In this document: one piece after another, positions 24,595 to 33,226 of the stretch
Layout of the letters: the number at the start of each line of letters is the position of its first letter
How positions within the stretch are numbered: the first letter of the stretch is position 1
Notes under the pieces: generated by a model
Told to the model about the DNA's origin: nothing
Databases searched by the model: none
What the model saw: the letters and a program-made list of their open reading frames with translations, nothing else
Position numbers and translations under genes: made by a program
Origin: Paludibacter sp.
Lineage (GTDB): Bacteria; Bacteroidota; Bacteroidia; Bacteroidales; Paludibacteraceae
Direction of reading: 5' to 3'
Length of the DNA stretch: 35,422 nt
Assembly: GCA_020049335.1 (NCBI GenBank)
Contig: JAIFKX010000232.1
Location: forward strand, 1-35,422

Positions 24595-24667
24595 AGACGA
24601 AGCGCGCTCCGTCTCTTTCTAAAAATCACGCTCCGTCTCTTTTTTTTTTAAAATCGTGCTTCGTCTC
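24593..24667. repeat. GAGACG palindromic repeat, likely bidirectional terminator
   Basis: AGAGACGAAGCGCG (24593-24606) and CGTGCTTCGTCTCT (24654-24667) are inverted arms with one mismatch; two further CGCTCCGTCTCT copies and a T9 run lie between. The structure fills the whole 76-bp space between two convergent genes and probably ends both transcripts. Confidence 0.65.
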
Positions 24668-24670
24668 TAT

Positions 24671-25396
24671 TTACAATCTTGCCGCAGCAGCTTTATCTAC
24701 CATAAAATCAACTTTCCCTTTGGGGTTAGCAATATGTGCTGCCGGATAATTTTTAGCATTGGGCTTATTTTCAACAATTTCTTTCAGAATTTTCGATTTG
24801 CTTTCGCCGGTTATCATAAATACAATCTGTTTGGCATTGTTGATTGTATTTCCTGTTAGCGTCAATCTCTTTTGCAATGTGTATGGATTTACTGTGGCAG
24901 CTACCGAAAGTTCCGAATCGAGCAGCGACATATCGTTTGGAAATATAGAAGCGGTATGTCCATCGTTACCCATTCCAAGCAAAATTAGGTCGAAAACAGG
25001 ATAACCACCGCTTGCAGGTAATTCTTTTAACAACAAATTGCTGTATCTTTCGGCTTCATATTCGGGAATTTCTTCGCCACGCATGCGGAATATATTTTCG
25101 CCTTGCACAAGGGTTTTTTGCAAAAAAGCATCGTAAGTCATGCCAAAATTACTTTCACTGTCCGTTGGTTCTACACAGCGCTCATCCACCCAAAACAAAC
25201 GAACTTTTTTCCATTCGATAGATGAACCGTATTCATTTCCAAGCAGTTCGAAAAGCATACGAGGTGTTGTACCTCCCGAAATGGCTATGTTTAAAAAACT
25301 CGAATCTGGTGTTTCTTTGATTTTTTCTTTAATAAGTTCGGCAACAGCATACGAAGCTGCAGTTCCGTTTTCGAAAACCTGAAGATTAATTTGCAT
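24671..25396 (-). CDS. pgl: 6-phosphogluconolactonase
   Basis: A 241-residue DevB/SOL-type lactonase that hydrolyses 6-phosphogluconolactone, the second step of the oxidative pentose-phosphate pathway. Motifs seen are NIAISGGTTPRMLFELLG (sugar-phosphate loop), VRLFWVDERCVEPTDSESNFGM and LILLGMGNDGHTASIFP, which holds the catalytic region. Length is normal. It follows zwf on the same strand after 77 bp, giving a zwf-pgl operon in pathway order. A gnd gene, often next to these in related genomes, is not in the window. Confidence 0.95.
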   Translation of the reverse strand: MQINLQVFENGTAASYAVAELIKEKIKETPDSSFLNIAISGGTTPRMLFELLGNEYGSSIEWKKVRLFWVDERCVEPTDSESNFGMTYDAFLQKTLVQGENIFRMRGEEIPEYEAERYSNLLLKELPASGGYPVFDLILLGMGNDGHTASIFPNDMSLLDSELSVAATVNPYTLQKRLTLTGNTINNAKQIVFMITGESKSKILKEIVENKPNAKNYPAAHIANPKGKVDFMVDKAAAARL

Positions 25397-25416
25397 AAAA
25401 ATTAGTAGAAATATTA

Positions 25417-25477
25417 TGTGTTTTTATTGTGTTTTTATCGTATCTTTTTATCGTATCTTTTTATTCTGTTCTTTTAT
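25417..25477. repeat. Degenerate 11-13-bp tandem repeats between pgl and zwf
   Basis: Consecutive units read TGTGTTTTTAT twice, CGTATCTTTTTAT twice exactly (25439-25451, 25452-25464) and TCTGTTCTTTTAT. The array fills most of the spacer and includes the zwf stop codon (25474-25476). Confidence 0.7.
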
Positions 25478-26991
25478 TCTGTTTTAAATTTGCTAAAAGG
25501 GTTGCGCCATTTCATAAATTTATCATCGTAGAGATTGTTCGATTCTTTTGGTCCCCATGTATTGCAATCGTAATAATAAAGTGGAATTTCAGTGTCGTTT
25601 TTCCAAGCATTCAAAATGGTATCTACAAATTTCCAACTTGCTTTTACGGCATCGGCACGGGCATAAAGTGTCGAATCGCCTATCATACAGTCTAATATAA
25701 GTCGCTCATAAGCTTCTGCAATTTTTTTGTCGGCTAAGTCGGAATAATGAAATGCCATATTTACATTCTGAACTTTAAATCCGGCTCCAGGTATTTTCAT
25801 GCCAAAATCGATAGCAACCCCTGCATCTGGATGGATGCGCAATATAATCATATTGTTGGGCTCGGTTAGGCAAAGCTGCTTGAAGAGTTGATGTGGAGCG
25901 GGTTTTAAGTGTATTACGACCTCTGTTACACGCTCAGGGAGTTGTTTACCCGTACGAATGTAAAATGGAATATCGCCCCAGCGCCAGTTGTCGATAAATA
26001 ATTTTAGCGCCACAAAAGTTTCTGTTTTTGAACTTGGGGCAACACCTTTTTCTTCGCGATAGCTTTTTTGAAGCACACCATCTACTGCACTCGAAATATA
26101 CTGACCTCGTACTACATAATCAGCCACTTTGCCCGAAGGAATAGGACGAAGAGCTTGTAGTACTTTCACGGTTTCGTTACGTATCGAATCCGAATCGAAA
26201 ACGGCTGGCGGCTCCATAGCCACCACAGCCATTACCTGCAAAAGATGATTTTGAATCATATCGCGCAAAGCGCCCGAAGTATCATAATAACCACCACGAT
26301 CTCCTACACCAATTTTTTCGGAAGCGGTAATTTCAACTCTGTCAATATACTTTCTATTCCAAATAGGTTCAAAAAATCCATTCGAAAAGCGTGTAACCAT
26401 TATGTTTTGTACTGTTTCTTTGCCCAAATAATGGTCGATACGATAAATCTGATCTTCGTTAAATCCCTTGTGTAACTTTTTGTCTAAATCGATGGCTGAG
26501 TCGTAACTATATCCAAATGGTTTTTCGACAATAATGCGCTTCCAACCATTTTCTTCGTTGTTAAGTCCAAATTTTACCAAATTTGCTGCTACTACTTCGT
26601 ATAAAAAAGGAGGTATTGAAAAATAGTATACTATATTTTGCTTAATGTTAAGTGTTTGCGCAATATTGTCGATATAGCTTTTTAATGCCCCAAAATCTTC
26701 CTCTGTTTGATTGTTTACTTTTTGGTAAAATACTTTTTGGAGAAAAGCATCCAACTTGTCGCTGTATTCGATGTACGAATTTTTTGCAAAAGTTTTAAGC
26801 GCATCGTTTACATCTGCTCGGTAGGCTATTTCATCTTTTTCCTGACTACCAGCACCAAGTACAATAAATCTTTCGGGCAGAAGGCCGTCGATAAATAACT
26901 GAAAAACAGCAGGAAGTAATTTCCGTTTTGAAAGGTCGCCATTCGAACCAAAAATAACTAATATTTGATCTTCAATATTGTTTTTTTTCAT
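25474..26991 (-). CDS. zwf: Glucose-6-phosphate 1-dehydrogenase
   Basis: A 505-residue enzyme oxidising glucose 6-phosphate to 6-phosphogluconolactone with NADP+ or NAD+. The dinucleotide loop is IFGSNGDLSKRKLLP (from residue 13), and the substrate/active-site motif RIDHYLGKE is complete near residue 190, with the following NIMVTRFSNGFFEPIWNR also characteristic. VEKPFGYS supplies the conserved Lys-Pro. Length is normal (about 480-515). It sits upstream of pgl on the same strand, with the MFS gene further upstream across a 175-bp spacer with a palindromic repeat. Confidence 0.97.
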   Translation of the reverse strand: MKKNNIEDQILVIFGSNGDLSKRKLLPAVFQLFIDGLLPERFIVLGAGSQEKDEIAYRADVNDALKTFAKNSYIEYSDKLDAFLQKVFYQKVNNQTEEDFGALKSYIDNIAQTLNIKQNIVYYFSIPPFLYEVVAANLVKFGLNNEENGWKRIIVEKPFGYSYDSAIDLDKKLHKGFNEDQIYRIDHYLGKETVQNIMVTRFSNGFFEPIWNRKYIDRVEITASEKIGVGDRGGYYDTSGALRDMIQNHLLQVMAVVAMEPPAVFDSDSIRNETVKVLQALRPIPSGKVADYVVRGQYISSAVDGVLQKSYREEKGVAPSSKTETFVALKLFIDNWRWGDIPFYIRTGKQLPERVTEVVIHLKPAPHQLFKQLCLTEPNNMIILRIHPDAGVAIDFGMKIPGAGFKVQNVNMAFHYSDLADKKIAEAYERLILDCMIGDSTLYARADAVKASWKFVDTILNAWKNDTEIPLYYYDCNTWGPKESNNLYDDKFMKWRNPFSKFKTE

Positions 26992-27086
26992 ACTATCATT
27001 TTTTATCTCTCAAAGTGGAATTACTAAGTAAGTGGAATAAAATAATGTCGCATAATTTTATTTGTTGCAGACCGCAGTTCCCTCTC

Positions 27087-27113
27087 TTGCCCCCCTCTCC
27101 TAAAGGAGAGGGG
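27087..27113 (-). repeat. Palindromic intergenic repeat, CCCCTCTCC type
   Basis: CCCCTCTCC-TAAA-GGAGAGGGG is a perfect 9-bp stem. On the minus strand it reads like a longer relative of the CCCCTTTAGGGG...GGGGGCA family found at 17888 and 28527. It lies between the MFS gene and zwf. Confidence 0.65.
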
Positions 27114-27165
27114 ATTTAAAATGCTATATTATATTCGTCCTATTACTTAAATGTTTTTCAAAACT

Positions 27166-27189
27166 CTTAATTCTTAATTCTTAATTCTT
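27166..27189. repeat. Heptamer tandem repeat at the MFS gene 3' end
   Basis: CTTAATT is repeated three times, followed by a partial copy, and covers the last codons and stop of the MFS gene. Slippage would only alter the extreme C-terminus. Confidence 0.6.
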
Positions 27190-28441
27190 CCGGATTATGC
27201 TTGTATTTAAACGATACTGCAAATAATAAGGCTACAACCATCGAATAAGCAGCAAAACTAAACCAGATTCCTTGCCAATCTTTAACGTGTGTTGTTGGGT
27301 CTTCAAACCATTTTGCTATAACTAATCCGGCAATAATATTACCTAAAACAGCACCTACACCATTAGTCATTAGCATAAATACTCCTTGTGCCGATGATTG
27401 AATTCTTGATTCGGTATTTTTTTCGACAAATAATGCACCCGAAATGTTGAAAAAATCGAATGCCAACCCGTAAATTATACAGGACGAAATAATAAATACA
27501 AATCCTATTTCGGTGTTTTCGGCAATTCCAAATAATCCAAATCGTAGCACCCAAGCAATCATGCTAAAGAGCATCACATTTTTAATCCCAAATTTTTTCA
27601 TAAAAAATGGAATTGCCAATATAAATAAGGTTTCGGATATTTGTGATACAGATAATATTATGGTTGAAAAATTATTTATCAATCCACCAATTTCAAACAC
27701 ATTGGCATCTTGCAAAAAGCTATCACCGTAAGCATTTGTGAGTTGCAAAGCTGCACCAAGCAACAAACTAAACAGAAAAAAGAGTGCCATTTTCTTTTGT
27801 TTGAATAAAACAAAAGCTTCCAATCCTAATTTTTGTGTCCACGTTTTTTTTACATTGCTCACTATAATTGGTTCCTTTTTTAGTGTAGGCAGCAAGAAAA
27901 ACGAGAAGAGGGATAAGCAGAATGCAAAAATAGCCGATATAATAAATGAGACTTTAATACTTTGACCAAAACCCCACTCTTTTGTGAATATATTTGTAAT
28001 CCACATGGCAACAATAAAGCCGATTGTACCCCAAACACGGATAGGTGGAAAATAAGTAGTAGGGTCTTTTCCTTCATCTTTCAAAATCTTGAAACCAATC
28101 GAATTATTTAGTCCAATGGTAGGCATATAAAAACTCATTGCCAATAATAATGTCCAAAAAAACGGTATTGGATTATCAATCAAGGGTAAAAAGCACATAG
28201 TTGCACCAAATAGTAGATGCAAAATGGCAAACACATAATTTGCTTTCCATTTGTCGGCTAAAATGCCAAATAAGGTAGGCATTAAAAGCGAGGCAAATCC
28301 CATAGTGGAAAACACCAAGCCAAATTCGGCGCCATCCCATTGTTTTTCTACGAATCCATAATGTCCCAAAGTCATCATCCACGATCCCCATACGAAGAAT
28401 TGTAGAAAATTCATTATTATTAATCTGATTTTTAAGCTCAT
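27167..28441 (-). CDS. MFS transporter, nucleoside:H+ symporter (NupG-like) family
   Basis: A 424-residue inner-membrane protein with about 12 hydrophobic segments. The opening LIIMNFLQFFVWGSWMMTLGHYGF and YFPPIRVWGTIGFIVAMWI around residues 130-150 match the nucleoside:proton symporter family of the major facilitator superfamily. Nucleoside uptake is therefore likely and would fit udk and cdd in the window, but substrate is inferred. The last codons lie in a heptamer repeat. Upstream is a compound palindromic repeat that separates it from the DUF151 gene. Confidence 0.85.
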   Translation of the reverse strand: MSLKIRLIIMNFLQFFVWGSWMMTLGHYGFVEKQWDGAEFGLVFSTMGFASLLMPTLFGILADKWKANYVFAILHLLFGATMCFLPLIDNPIPFFWTLLLAMSFYMPTIGLNNSIGFKILKDEGKDPTTYFPPIRVWGTIGFIVAMWITNIFTKEWGFGQSIKVSFIISAIFAFCLSLFSFFLLPTLKKEPIIVSNVKKTWTQKLGLEAFVLFKQKKMALFFLFSLLLGAALQLTNAYGDSFLQDANVFEIGGLINNFSTIILSVSQISETLFILAIPFFMKKFGIKNVMLFSMIAWVLRFGLFGIAENTEIGFVFIISSCIIYGLAFDFFNISGALFVEKNTESRIQSSAQGVFMLMTNGVGAVLGNIIAGLVIAKWFEDPTTHVKDWQGIWFSFAAYSMVVALLFAVSFKYKHNPEELRIKN

Positions 28442-28471
28442 ATATTTTTAAAGTTAGAAATTTATTTTTAT

Positions 28472-28553
28472 ACTGCCCCAAGCCCCTAAAGGGGATGTAA
28501 AATAGTTTCGAATAGTATTTTTTCTTACTCCCCTTTAGGGGTTGGGGGCAGTT
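28472..28553. repeat. Compound inverted pair of CCCCTAAAGGGG repeats
   Basis: ACTGCCCCAAGCCCCTAAAGGGG (28473 on) and ACTCCCCTTTAGGGGTTGGGGGCAGT (28527 on) are inverted copies about 30 bp apart. Each has its own CCCCTAAAGGGG palindrome, and together they can fold into one large hairpin. The architecture matches 16569-16675. Confidence 0.75.
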
Positions 28554-28577
28554 ATTTCATATTTTCAAATTGAAACA

Positions 28578-29177
28578 TTATTTCTCATCTTTCCGCTTTA
28601 TAGCATCGCGGATATTCACTGCTAGTTCATATTTTTCTTCGTGTAATGCCATGCCTAATAATTCCTCTAAATCTAACATGCTGAGCAAATCGAGTTCGTC
28701 GGAAGTCAAATCTTCTGCATTTACTTCCTCTTCTGTTTCTTCCTTACTTTCTGGAATCAACGTTTCGACTACGGTACCTACAATATCTAAAATTTCGGAG
28801 CTAATATAAATAGGGGCATCGCTTCTCACAGCCAAGGCCACGGCGTCCGAAGTGCGAGCATCAACGATTAAAATCTCCTCGTCATTTTTTCTTATATGCA
28901 ATTCGGAGTAAAACACATCACTTATCATATTGTATATAAGTATCTTGTCGAGTTTTGTGCCGAGCACATTTAATAAATTATTTATCAAATCGTGCGTAAG
29001 TGGACGGGGCGATTTTTTGTTATTTAGCTTCATTGCTATAGATTGGGCTTCGGGTTCGCCTATCATTACCGAAAAACGACGGTTGCCATCTATCTCGCTC
29101 AAAACTAATCCGTAAGTGCCTACAATTGTCTGATTATAAACTAATCCAGTAATCGAAAGTCTTTTTTCATTATCCAT
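28578..29177 (-). CDS. Bifunctional nuclease (DUF151/BFN) protein with UVR motif
   Basis: A 199-residue protein. Residues ~5-135 are a DUF151/BFN domain (RRFSVMIGEPEAQSIAMKLNN, EILIVDARTSDAVALAVRSDAPIYIS), described as a nuclease with RNase and DNase activity in other organisms. An acidic linker (ESKEETEEEVNAEDL) leads to a C-terminal UVR motif (LEELLGMALHEEKYELAVNIRDAIKRK) of the UvrB/UvrC type, a protein-protein contact. This two-domain form is usual in Bacteroidota. A TATATTTG box lies at 29212-29205. It is divergent from the Yip1-like gene. Confidence 0.88.
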   Translation of the reverse strand: MDNEKRLSITGLVYNQTIVGTYGLVLSEIDGNRRFSVMIGEPEAQSIAMKLNNKKSPRPLTHDLINNLLNVLGTKLDKILIYNMISDVFYSELHIRKNDEEILIVDARTSDAVALAVRSDAPIYISSEILDIVGTVVETLIPESKEETEEEVNAEDLTSDELDLLSMLDLEELLGMALHEEKYELAVNIRDAIKRKDEK

Positions 29178-29204
29178 ATTTCAACAGTTTTTTGTAAAAG
29201 TCCG

Positions 29205-29212
29205 CAAATATA
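29205..29212 (-). promoter_or_regulatory. -7 box of the DUF151 gene
   Basis: The minus strand reads TATATTTG, exact for TAnnTTTG, 27 bp before the start codon. Confidence 0.5.
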
Positions 29213-29334
29213 AGCAATATTTTAGGAGTATAACGTTTTAGATGCTGTTTTGTGCACTCTTTGAGCCTTAAATATTTCATATTTTTTTTTTACAAAATAA
29301 AAATATCAGTAGCTTATTAATAGAAAATTAGTTG

Positions 29335-29342
29335 TAATTTTG
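29335..29342 (+). promoter_or_regulatory. -7 box of the Yip1-like gene
   Basis: TAATTTTG is an exact TAnnTTTG box. The implied leader is about 70 nt. The rest of the 242-bp divergent spacer is AT-rich without other signals. Confidence 0.5.
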
Positions 29343-29419
29343 CACGCCGAATTTTTAAGGTATAAAATTCCAGCAAATAACGGACATTTTTTAGCGAAAT
29401 TAATAGTGTAAAGCTACAA

Positions 29420-29983
29420 ATGAAAACGAACATTCAGCTTGTTATAGAGCGCACATGGGGATTAATGACAGCTACTTCCCTATCGTGGGAAGTTGTTTTG
29501 AATGAAAAAAAGCAGAATTCATTTCAAAAATACTTTTTACCGCTTTTGTTTATTAGCGCTGCTTTAGTGTTGTTTTTTAAAACACTTTACGCTCCATCAA
29601 AACCGATTCAAGTCGGATTTGTTTACGCTGTTATCACCCTCATTTCTTATTTTAGCACTTTTTATCTTGCACGGTATTTTACCGCTACCTTTCTCAAAAA
29701 AAATCATCCAACTACGGATTATTTTCATCTAATCGAAAAATTGGTTTCTTATTCATTTGCAGTAGTTTTTCCAATCAAAATTATCACAACCATTATTCCA
29801 AGCTTATTTTTTCTGCAAATACTCAATGTTTACACCGTATATATTGTATGGGAAGGCTGTCGCATCATTTTTGACATGGACGAAGATGAACGGGGCAAAA
29901 TAATGCTTATTGTTGGCATTTCCATTATGTTTTTACCCGCCATTATCAGCAAGATAATCTTATTAATGATTCCGAGTTTCTAA
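29420..29983 (+). CDS. Yip1-like multi-pass membrane protein
   Basis: A 187-residue protein with about five hydrophobic segments after an amphipathic N-terminus (MKTNIQLVIERTWGLMTATSLSWEVV). The motif LNVYTVYIVWEGCRIIFDMDEDER, near residues 134-157, resembles the Yip1/DUF1282-type domain common in Bacteroidota. Its function is unknown. It converges on prmA with only 4 bp between the stop codons, so the two transcripts must overlap at their 3' ends. Confidence 0.65.
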   Translation: MKTNIQLVIERTWGLMTATSLSWEVVLNEKKQNSFQKYFLPLLFISAALVLFFKTLYAPSKPIQVGFVYAVITLISYFSTFYLARYFTATFLKKNHPTTDYFHLIEKLVSYSFAVVFPIKIITTIIPSLFFLQILNVYTVYIVWEGCRIIFDMDEDERGKIMLIVGISIMFLPAIISKIILLMIPSF

Positions 29984-29987
29984 CAAC

Positions 29988-30827
29988 TTACAACTTTACA
30001 GTTTTCACAACCGCCCAATTGTTTTTCAACTTCGATTTTTGCAATTCCAGTCCATTTCTATTTGCTTCGGCTTCGATTAGTGGAATGTCTTCGCTATAAA
30101 ATCCACTCATATAAAGTTCGCCACCTGCAGTAAGGCAATTGGCATATTTTTCCATATCGGCTAATAAAATATTACGATTAATATTAGCTAAAATAATATC
30201 AAAATGCATACCTTCTAACAGTTCGGCTCCGCCTTGTTTTACCTCAATTCCGGCTACATTATTCATTGCAATGTTTTCGATGGAGTTTTCGGTACACCAA
30301 CTATCAATATCAATTGCCACTAATTCCTTGGCACCACGCATAGCTGCTAAAATTGCCAACACTGACGTTCCACAGCCCATATCCAATACTTTTTTACTTT
30401 CAACAGACATACTCAATAGCTCACCAATAACCAAACTTGTAGTTTCGTGATGCCCTGTACCGAAAGCCATTTTAGGGTCTATAACAATGTCGTAGCTAGC
30501 CTTTGGTACATTTTTGTGAAACGAGCTGTGTATAACGCATTCATTATCAATAATAATAGGTTCGAAATAGTGTTTTTCCCATTCTTCGTTCCAATTTTTC
30601 GACTCGATGGCTATGGCTTTAAATTCAATTGATGTTTCGAATACAAAATCCGAAATAATTGTATTTAAGGTTTTTTCGTCGAAAAGTTTTTCGGCAATAA
30701 ATGCTTGTAAGCCATTGGCTGTTGGAACAAAAGTATCGAACCCTATTTCGCCCAATTCGGCAGCAAGCACGTCGGCAATGTACTCTTCGTAAGGAGTTAT
30801 AATCAAATCAACTTGAATAAAATTCAT
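29988..30827 (-). CDS. prmA: Ribosomal protein L11 methyltransferase
   Basis: A 279-residue SAM-dependent methyltransferase that methylates ribosomal protein L11. I place the start at the ATG at 30827 (MNFIQVDLIITPYEEY) because the track's start at 30902 adds 25 hydrophobic residues that cross the promoter box at 30852-30845. AFGTGHHETT and the SAM loop VLDMGCGTSVLAILAAMRGAKELVAIDID are characteristic, and DIILANINRNIL holds the catalytic-region motif. Length is slightly short of the usual ~290-300 but complete. It is divergent from maf. Confidence 0.93.
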   Translation of the reverse strand: MNFIQVDLIITPYEEYIADVLAAELGEIGFDTFVPTANGLQAFIAEKLFDEKTLNTIISDFVFETSIEFKAIAIESKNWNEEWEKHYFEPIIIDNECVIHSSFHKNVPKASYDIVIDPKMAFGTGHHETTSLVIGELLSMSVESKKVLDMGCGTSVLAILAAMRGAKELVAIDIDSWCTENSIENIAMNNVAGIEVKQGGAELLEGMHFDIILANINRNILLADMEKYANCLTAGGELYMSGFYSEDIPLIEAEANRNGLELQKSKLKNNWAVVKTVKL

Positions 30828-30844
30828 AATCGTGTGTTTTTTTA

Positions 30845-30852
30845 CAAAACTA
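30845..30852 (-). promoter_or_regulatory. -7 box of prmA
   Basis: The minus strand reads TAGTTTTG, exact for TAnnTTTG, 17 bp before the preferred prmA start and inside the longer track ORF, which argues for the shorter start. Confidence 0.5.
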
Positions 30853-30876
30853 ATTTTATCGAACAAAAAAAAATAG

Positions 30877-30884
30877 TACTTTTG
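30877..30884 (+). promoter_or_regulatory. -7 box of maf
   Basis: TACTTTTG lies 56 bp before the preferred maf ATG. The prmA and maf -7 boxes are only 24 bp apart, so the two promoters probably compete for polymerase. Confidence 0.5.
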
Positions 30885-30940
30885 TATTATTCTCAAGATC
30901 AATTTATTTATGAATGCAATTCGTCCTAACTTTTAATAAA

Positions 30941-31522
30941 ATGAATACACTTTTAAGAAATATCGAAAAATACAAAATTGTGCTGGCTTCTCAGTCGCCA
31001 CGTAGGCAAGAATTATTACGCGGTTTGCAAGTAGAATTTAGCGTAAAAGTAATACATGTCGACGAATCCTATCCGAGCGACATTGTTGGTGTAGATATAC
31101 CCATGTATCTAGCCGAAAAAAAAGCAGATGCCTATACTATCGACGACGAGACATTGCTCATTACTGCAGACACCATAGTATGGCACGAAGGGCAAGTGTT
31201 CGGAAAACCTCACGACAAAGCGGATGCCAAGCGAATGCTTAAACAACTTTCGGGTAAAATGCACGAAGTAATTACGGGCGTTTGTATTCGTACCAATAAA
31301 AAGCGTAAAGTGTTTCACGTAATTTCGGAGGTGCGATTTGCCAGTTTATCCGAAAACGAAATTGATTATTACCTCGAAAACTTTAAACCCTACGATAAAG
31401 CAGGTGCTTATGGAGTGCAAGAATGGATTGGTTACGTTGGTGTTGAACATATCGAAGGTTCGTATTTCAATGTAATGGGACTACCCATACAGCGCGTTTA
31501 CAACGAACTGAAAAGATGGTAG
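30941..31522 (+). CDS. maf: Maf-type nucleotide pyrophosphatase
   Basis: A 193-residue Maf/HAM1-fold enzyme that hydrolyses dTTP, UTP or modified nucleotides to monophosphates, cleaning the nucleotide pool. VLASQSPRRQELL at the start, ADTIVWHEGQVFGKPHDKADAKRMLKQLSG in the middle and YDKAGAYGVQEW near the end are diagnostic. The ATG at 30941 places the SPRR motif at the usual distance from the N-terminus; the track's 30914 start would add nine residues. The YhdE-type is more likely than the YceF-type, with moderate certainty. It converges on sulP with 17 bp between. Confidence 0.93.
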   Translation: MNTLLRNIEKYKIVLASQSPRRQELLRGLQVEFSVKVIHVDESYPSDIVGVDIPMYLAEKKADAYTIDDETLLITADTIVWHEGQVFGKPHDKADAKRMLKQLSGKMHEVITGVCIRTNKKRKVFHVISEVRFASLSENEIDYYLENFKPYDKAGAYGVQEWIGYVGVEHIEGSYFNVMGLPIQRVYNELKRW

Positions 31523-31539
31523 GCTATTAAAAGTGAGTA

Positions 31540-33207
31540 TTATTTTGATACTAACTTTCGAGCACGTTCTACTGCATCGTTAATATTCGAAAGAATATTT
31601 TCCTGCCCAAGCATTTTTTCAAGACCCGTATTAACCAATACCAAGCGTACACGCTCGTTTACGCCCGAGAGCAAGACTTGCGTTTTGTCTTTTTTCGACA
31701 TTTTAATAAAACTTTCTAAGTTATGACAGCCTGTGGAATCGATAAACGGCACTTTACGCATACGTATTATGCGAACTTTGGGCTTATCGCCAATTTGTTT
31801 CATCGTTTCCTCAAATTTGCTGGCAACACCAAAAAAGAATGGTCCTTCAATTTCGTAAATCTCAACACCTTCTGGTATCGAAAGTTTTTCGGTAGCATCG
31901 CCCACTTCGGTATAGTCTGTTGTATTTATTTCATCAGTAAATACAGATACGTTTGAAGTTTCGGATATACGACGAATAAACAAAACGACGGCCAAAAGTA
32001 AACCAATTTCGATAGCAATTGTTAAATCAAAAATAACGGTTAGCAAAAAGGTAGTTATCAGCACAGCCACATCGGCTTTGGGATTTCGGAGCAAATTTTT
32101 AAACGTGCGCCACTCGCTCATGTTATAGGCAACCACAATCAACACACCTGCCAAACAAGCCATTGGAATATGCTTTGTTAAATTTCCCAAAAATAGCATT
32201 ATCAATAACAATACAATAGCATGAATTATTCCTGCAATTGGAGTTTTTCCACCATTATTTATGTTTGTCATGGTGCGAGCAATAGCGCCTGTGGCTGGGA
32301 TTCCACCAAAAAGTGGCGTTACAACATTGGCAACACCTTGGGCAATTAACTCCGTATTGGAGTCGTGTTTGTTGCCTGTAACACCATCGGCTACTGTAGC
32401 CGATAGCAACGACTCTATGGCTCCCAAGATGGCAATTGTGAAGGCGGTAGGTATAAGCATTTGTACAATTGCAAAACTTATTTCAGGGGTTTCTGCTTTG
32501 GGTAGCGAGGGGTCGATTGTGAAGCGGTCGCCAATGGTTTCTATACTCGTAATTCCAAATTTGTTTCGCAAAAAATAAACCACTAGTGTAAGCAAAATAA
32601 TTGCGATAAGCGAACCGGGTATTTTTTTAGAAAATTTTGGCATAAGAAAAATGATAGCGATAGAAACAACACCTACGCCCAACGACCAAAAATTTATTGA
32701 GTCGAAATGCTGACTGTAAATTACCCATTTATGAATAAAATCTCCTGGCAGAGCACCAGTGTTCATACCAAAAAGGTCTTTTATTTGTGTGGTGAAAATG
32801 GTGAGCGCAATGCCGCTCGTAAAGCCTACCACTACCGGATACGGAATAAACTTAATAATGCTTCCCAGTTTGAGTAAACCCATTGCAATAAGCATAATAC
32901 CTGCTATAATGGTTGCTATTGCTAATCCGGCAACTCCAAATTCTTGAACTACACCATACACAATAACTATAAATGCACCGGTAGGCCCGCCAATTTGCAC
33001 TTTAGTACCACCCAAAAGCGAGATGATAAATCCGGCTATAACGGCTGTAAAAAGTCCCTTTTCGGGCGACACACCCGAAGCGATACCAAAAGCAATGGCC
33101 AATGGCAAAGCTACAATACCCACAATAATTCCCGACATTAAGTCGGCGTAAAAAAGTTCCTTCGAGTAGTTTTTTAGCGTACTCAATAGTTTTGGTTGAA
33201 AAAGCAT
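31540..33207 (-). CDS. SulP family anion transporter with STAS domain
   Basis: A 555-residue inner-membrane protein. The SulP core is clear: ADLMSGIIVGIVALPLAIAFGIASG near residues 20-45, GGTKVQIGGPTGAFIVIV near 65-85, and about 12-14 hydrophobic segments to ~residue 415. The C-terminal STAS domain (~440-550) holds KVPFIDSTGCHNLESF with the regulatory Ser. SulP proteins carry sulfate, bicarbonate, chloride or dicarboxylates; substrate cannot be read from the sequence. No carbonic anhydrase or sulfate genes are adjacent. It lies 19 bp upstream of a same-strand position after nth, so nth and sulP may be cotranscribed. Confidence 0.92.
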   Translation of the reverse strand: MLFQPKLLSTLKNYSKELFYADLMSGIIVGIVALPLAIAFGIASGVSPEKGLFTAVIAGFIISLLGGTKVQIGGPTGAFIVIVYGVVQEFGVAGLAIATIIAGIMLIAMGLLKLGSIIKFIPYPVVVGFTSGIALTIFTTQIKDLFGMNTGALPGDFIHKWVIYSQHFDSINFWSLGVGVVSIAIIFLMPKFSKKIPGSLIAIILLTLVVYFLRNKFGITSIETIGDRFTIDPSLPKAETPEISFAIVQMLIPTAFTIAILGAIESLLSATVADGVTGNKHDSNTELIAQGVANVVTPLFGGIPATGAIARTMTNINNGGKTPIAGIIHAIVLLLIMLFLGNLTKHIPMACLAGVLIVVAYNMSEWRTFKNLLRNPKADVAVLITTFLLTVIFDLTIAIEIGLLLAVVLFIRRISETSNVSVFTDEINTTDYTEVGDATEKLSIPEGVEIYEIEGPFFFGVASKFEETMKQIGDKPKVRIIRMRKVPFIDSTGCHNLESFIKMSKKDKTQVLLSGVNERVRLVLVNTGLEKMLGQENILSNINDAVERARKLVSK

Positions 33208-33226
33208 AACTCTATTTTTCTAATTT

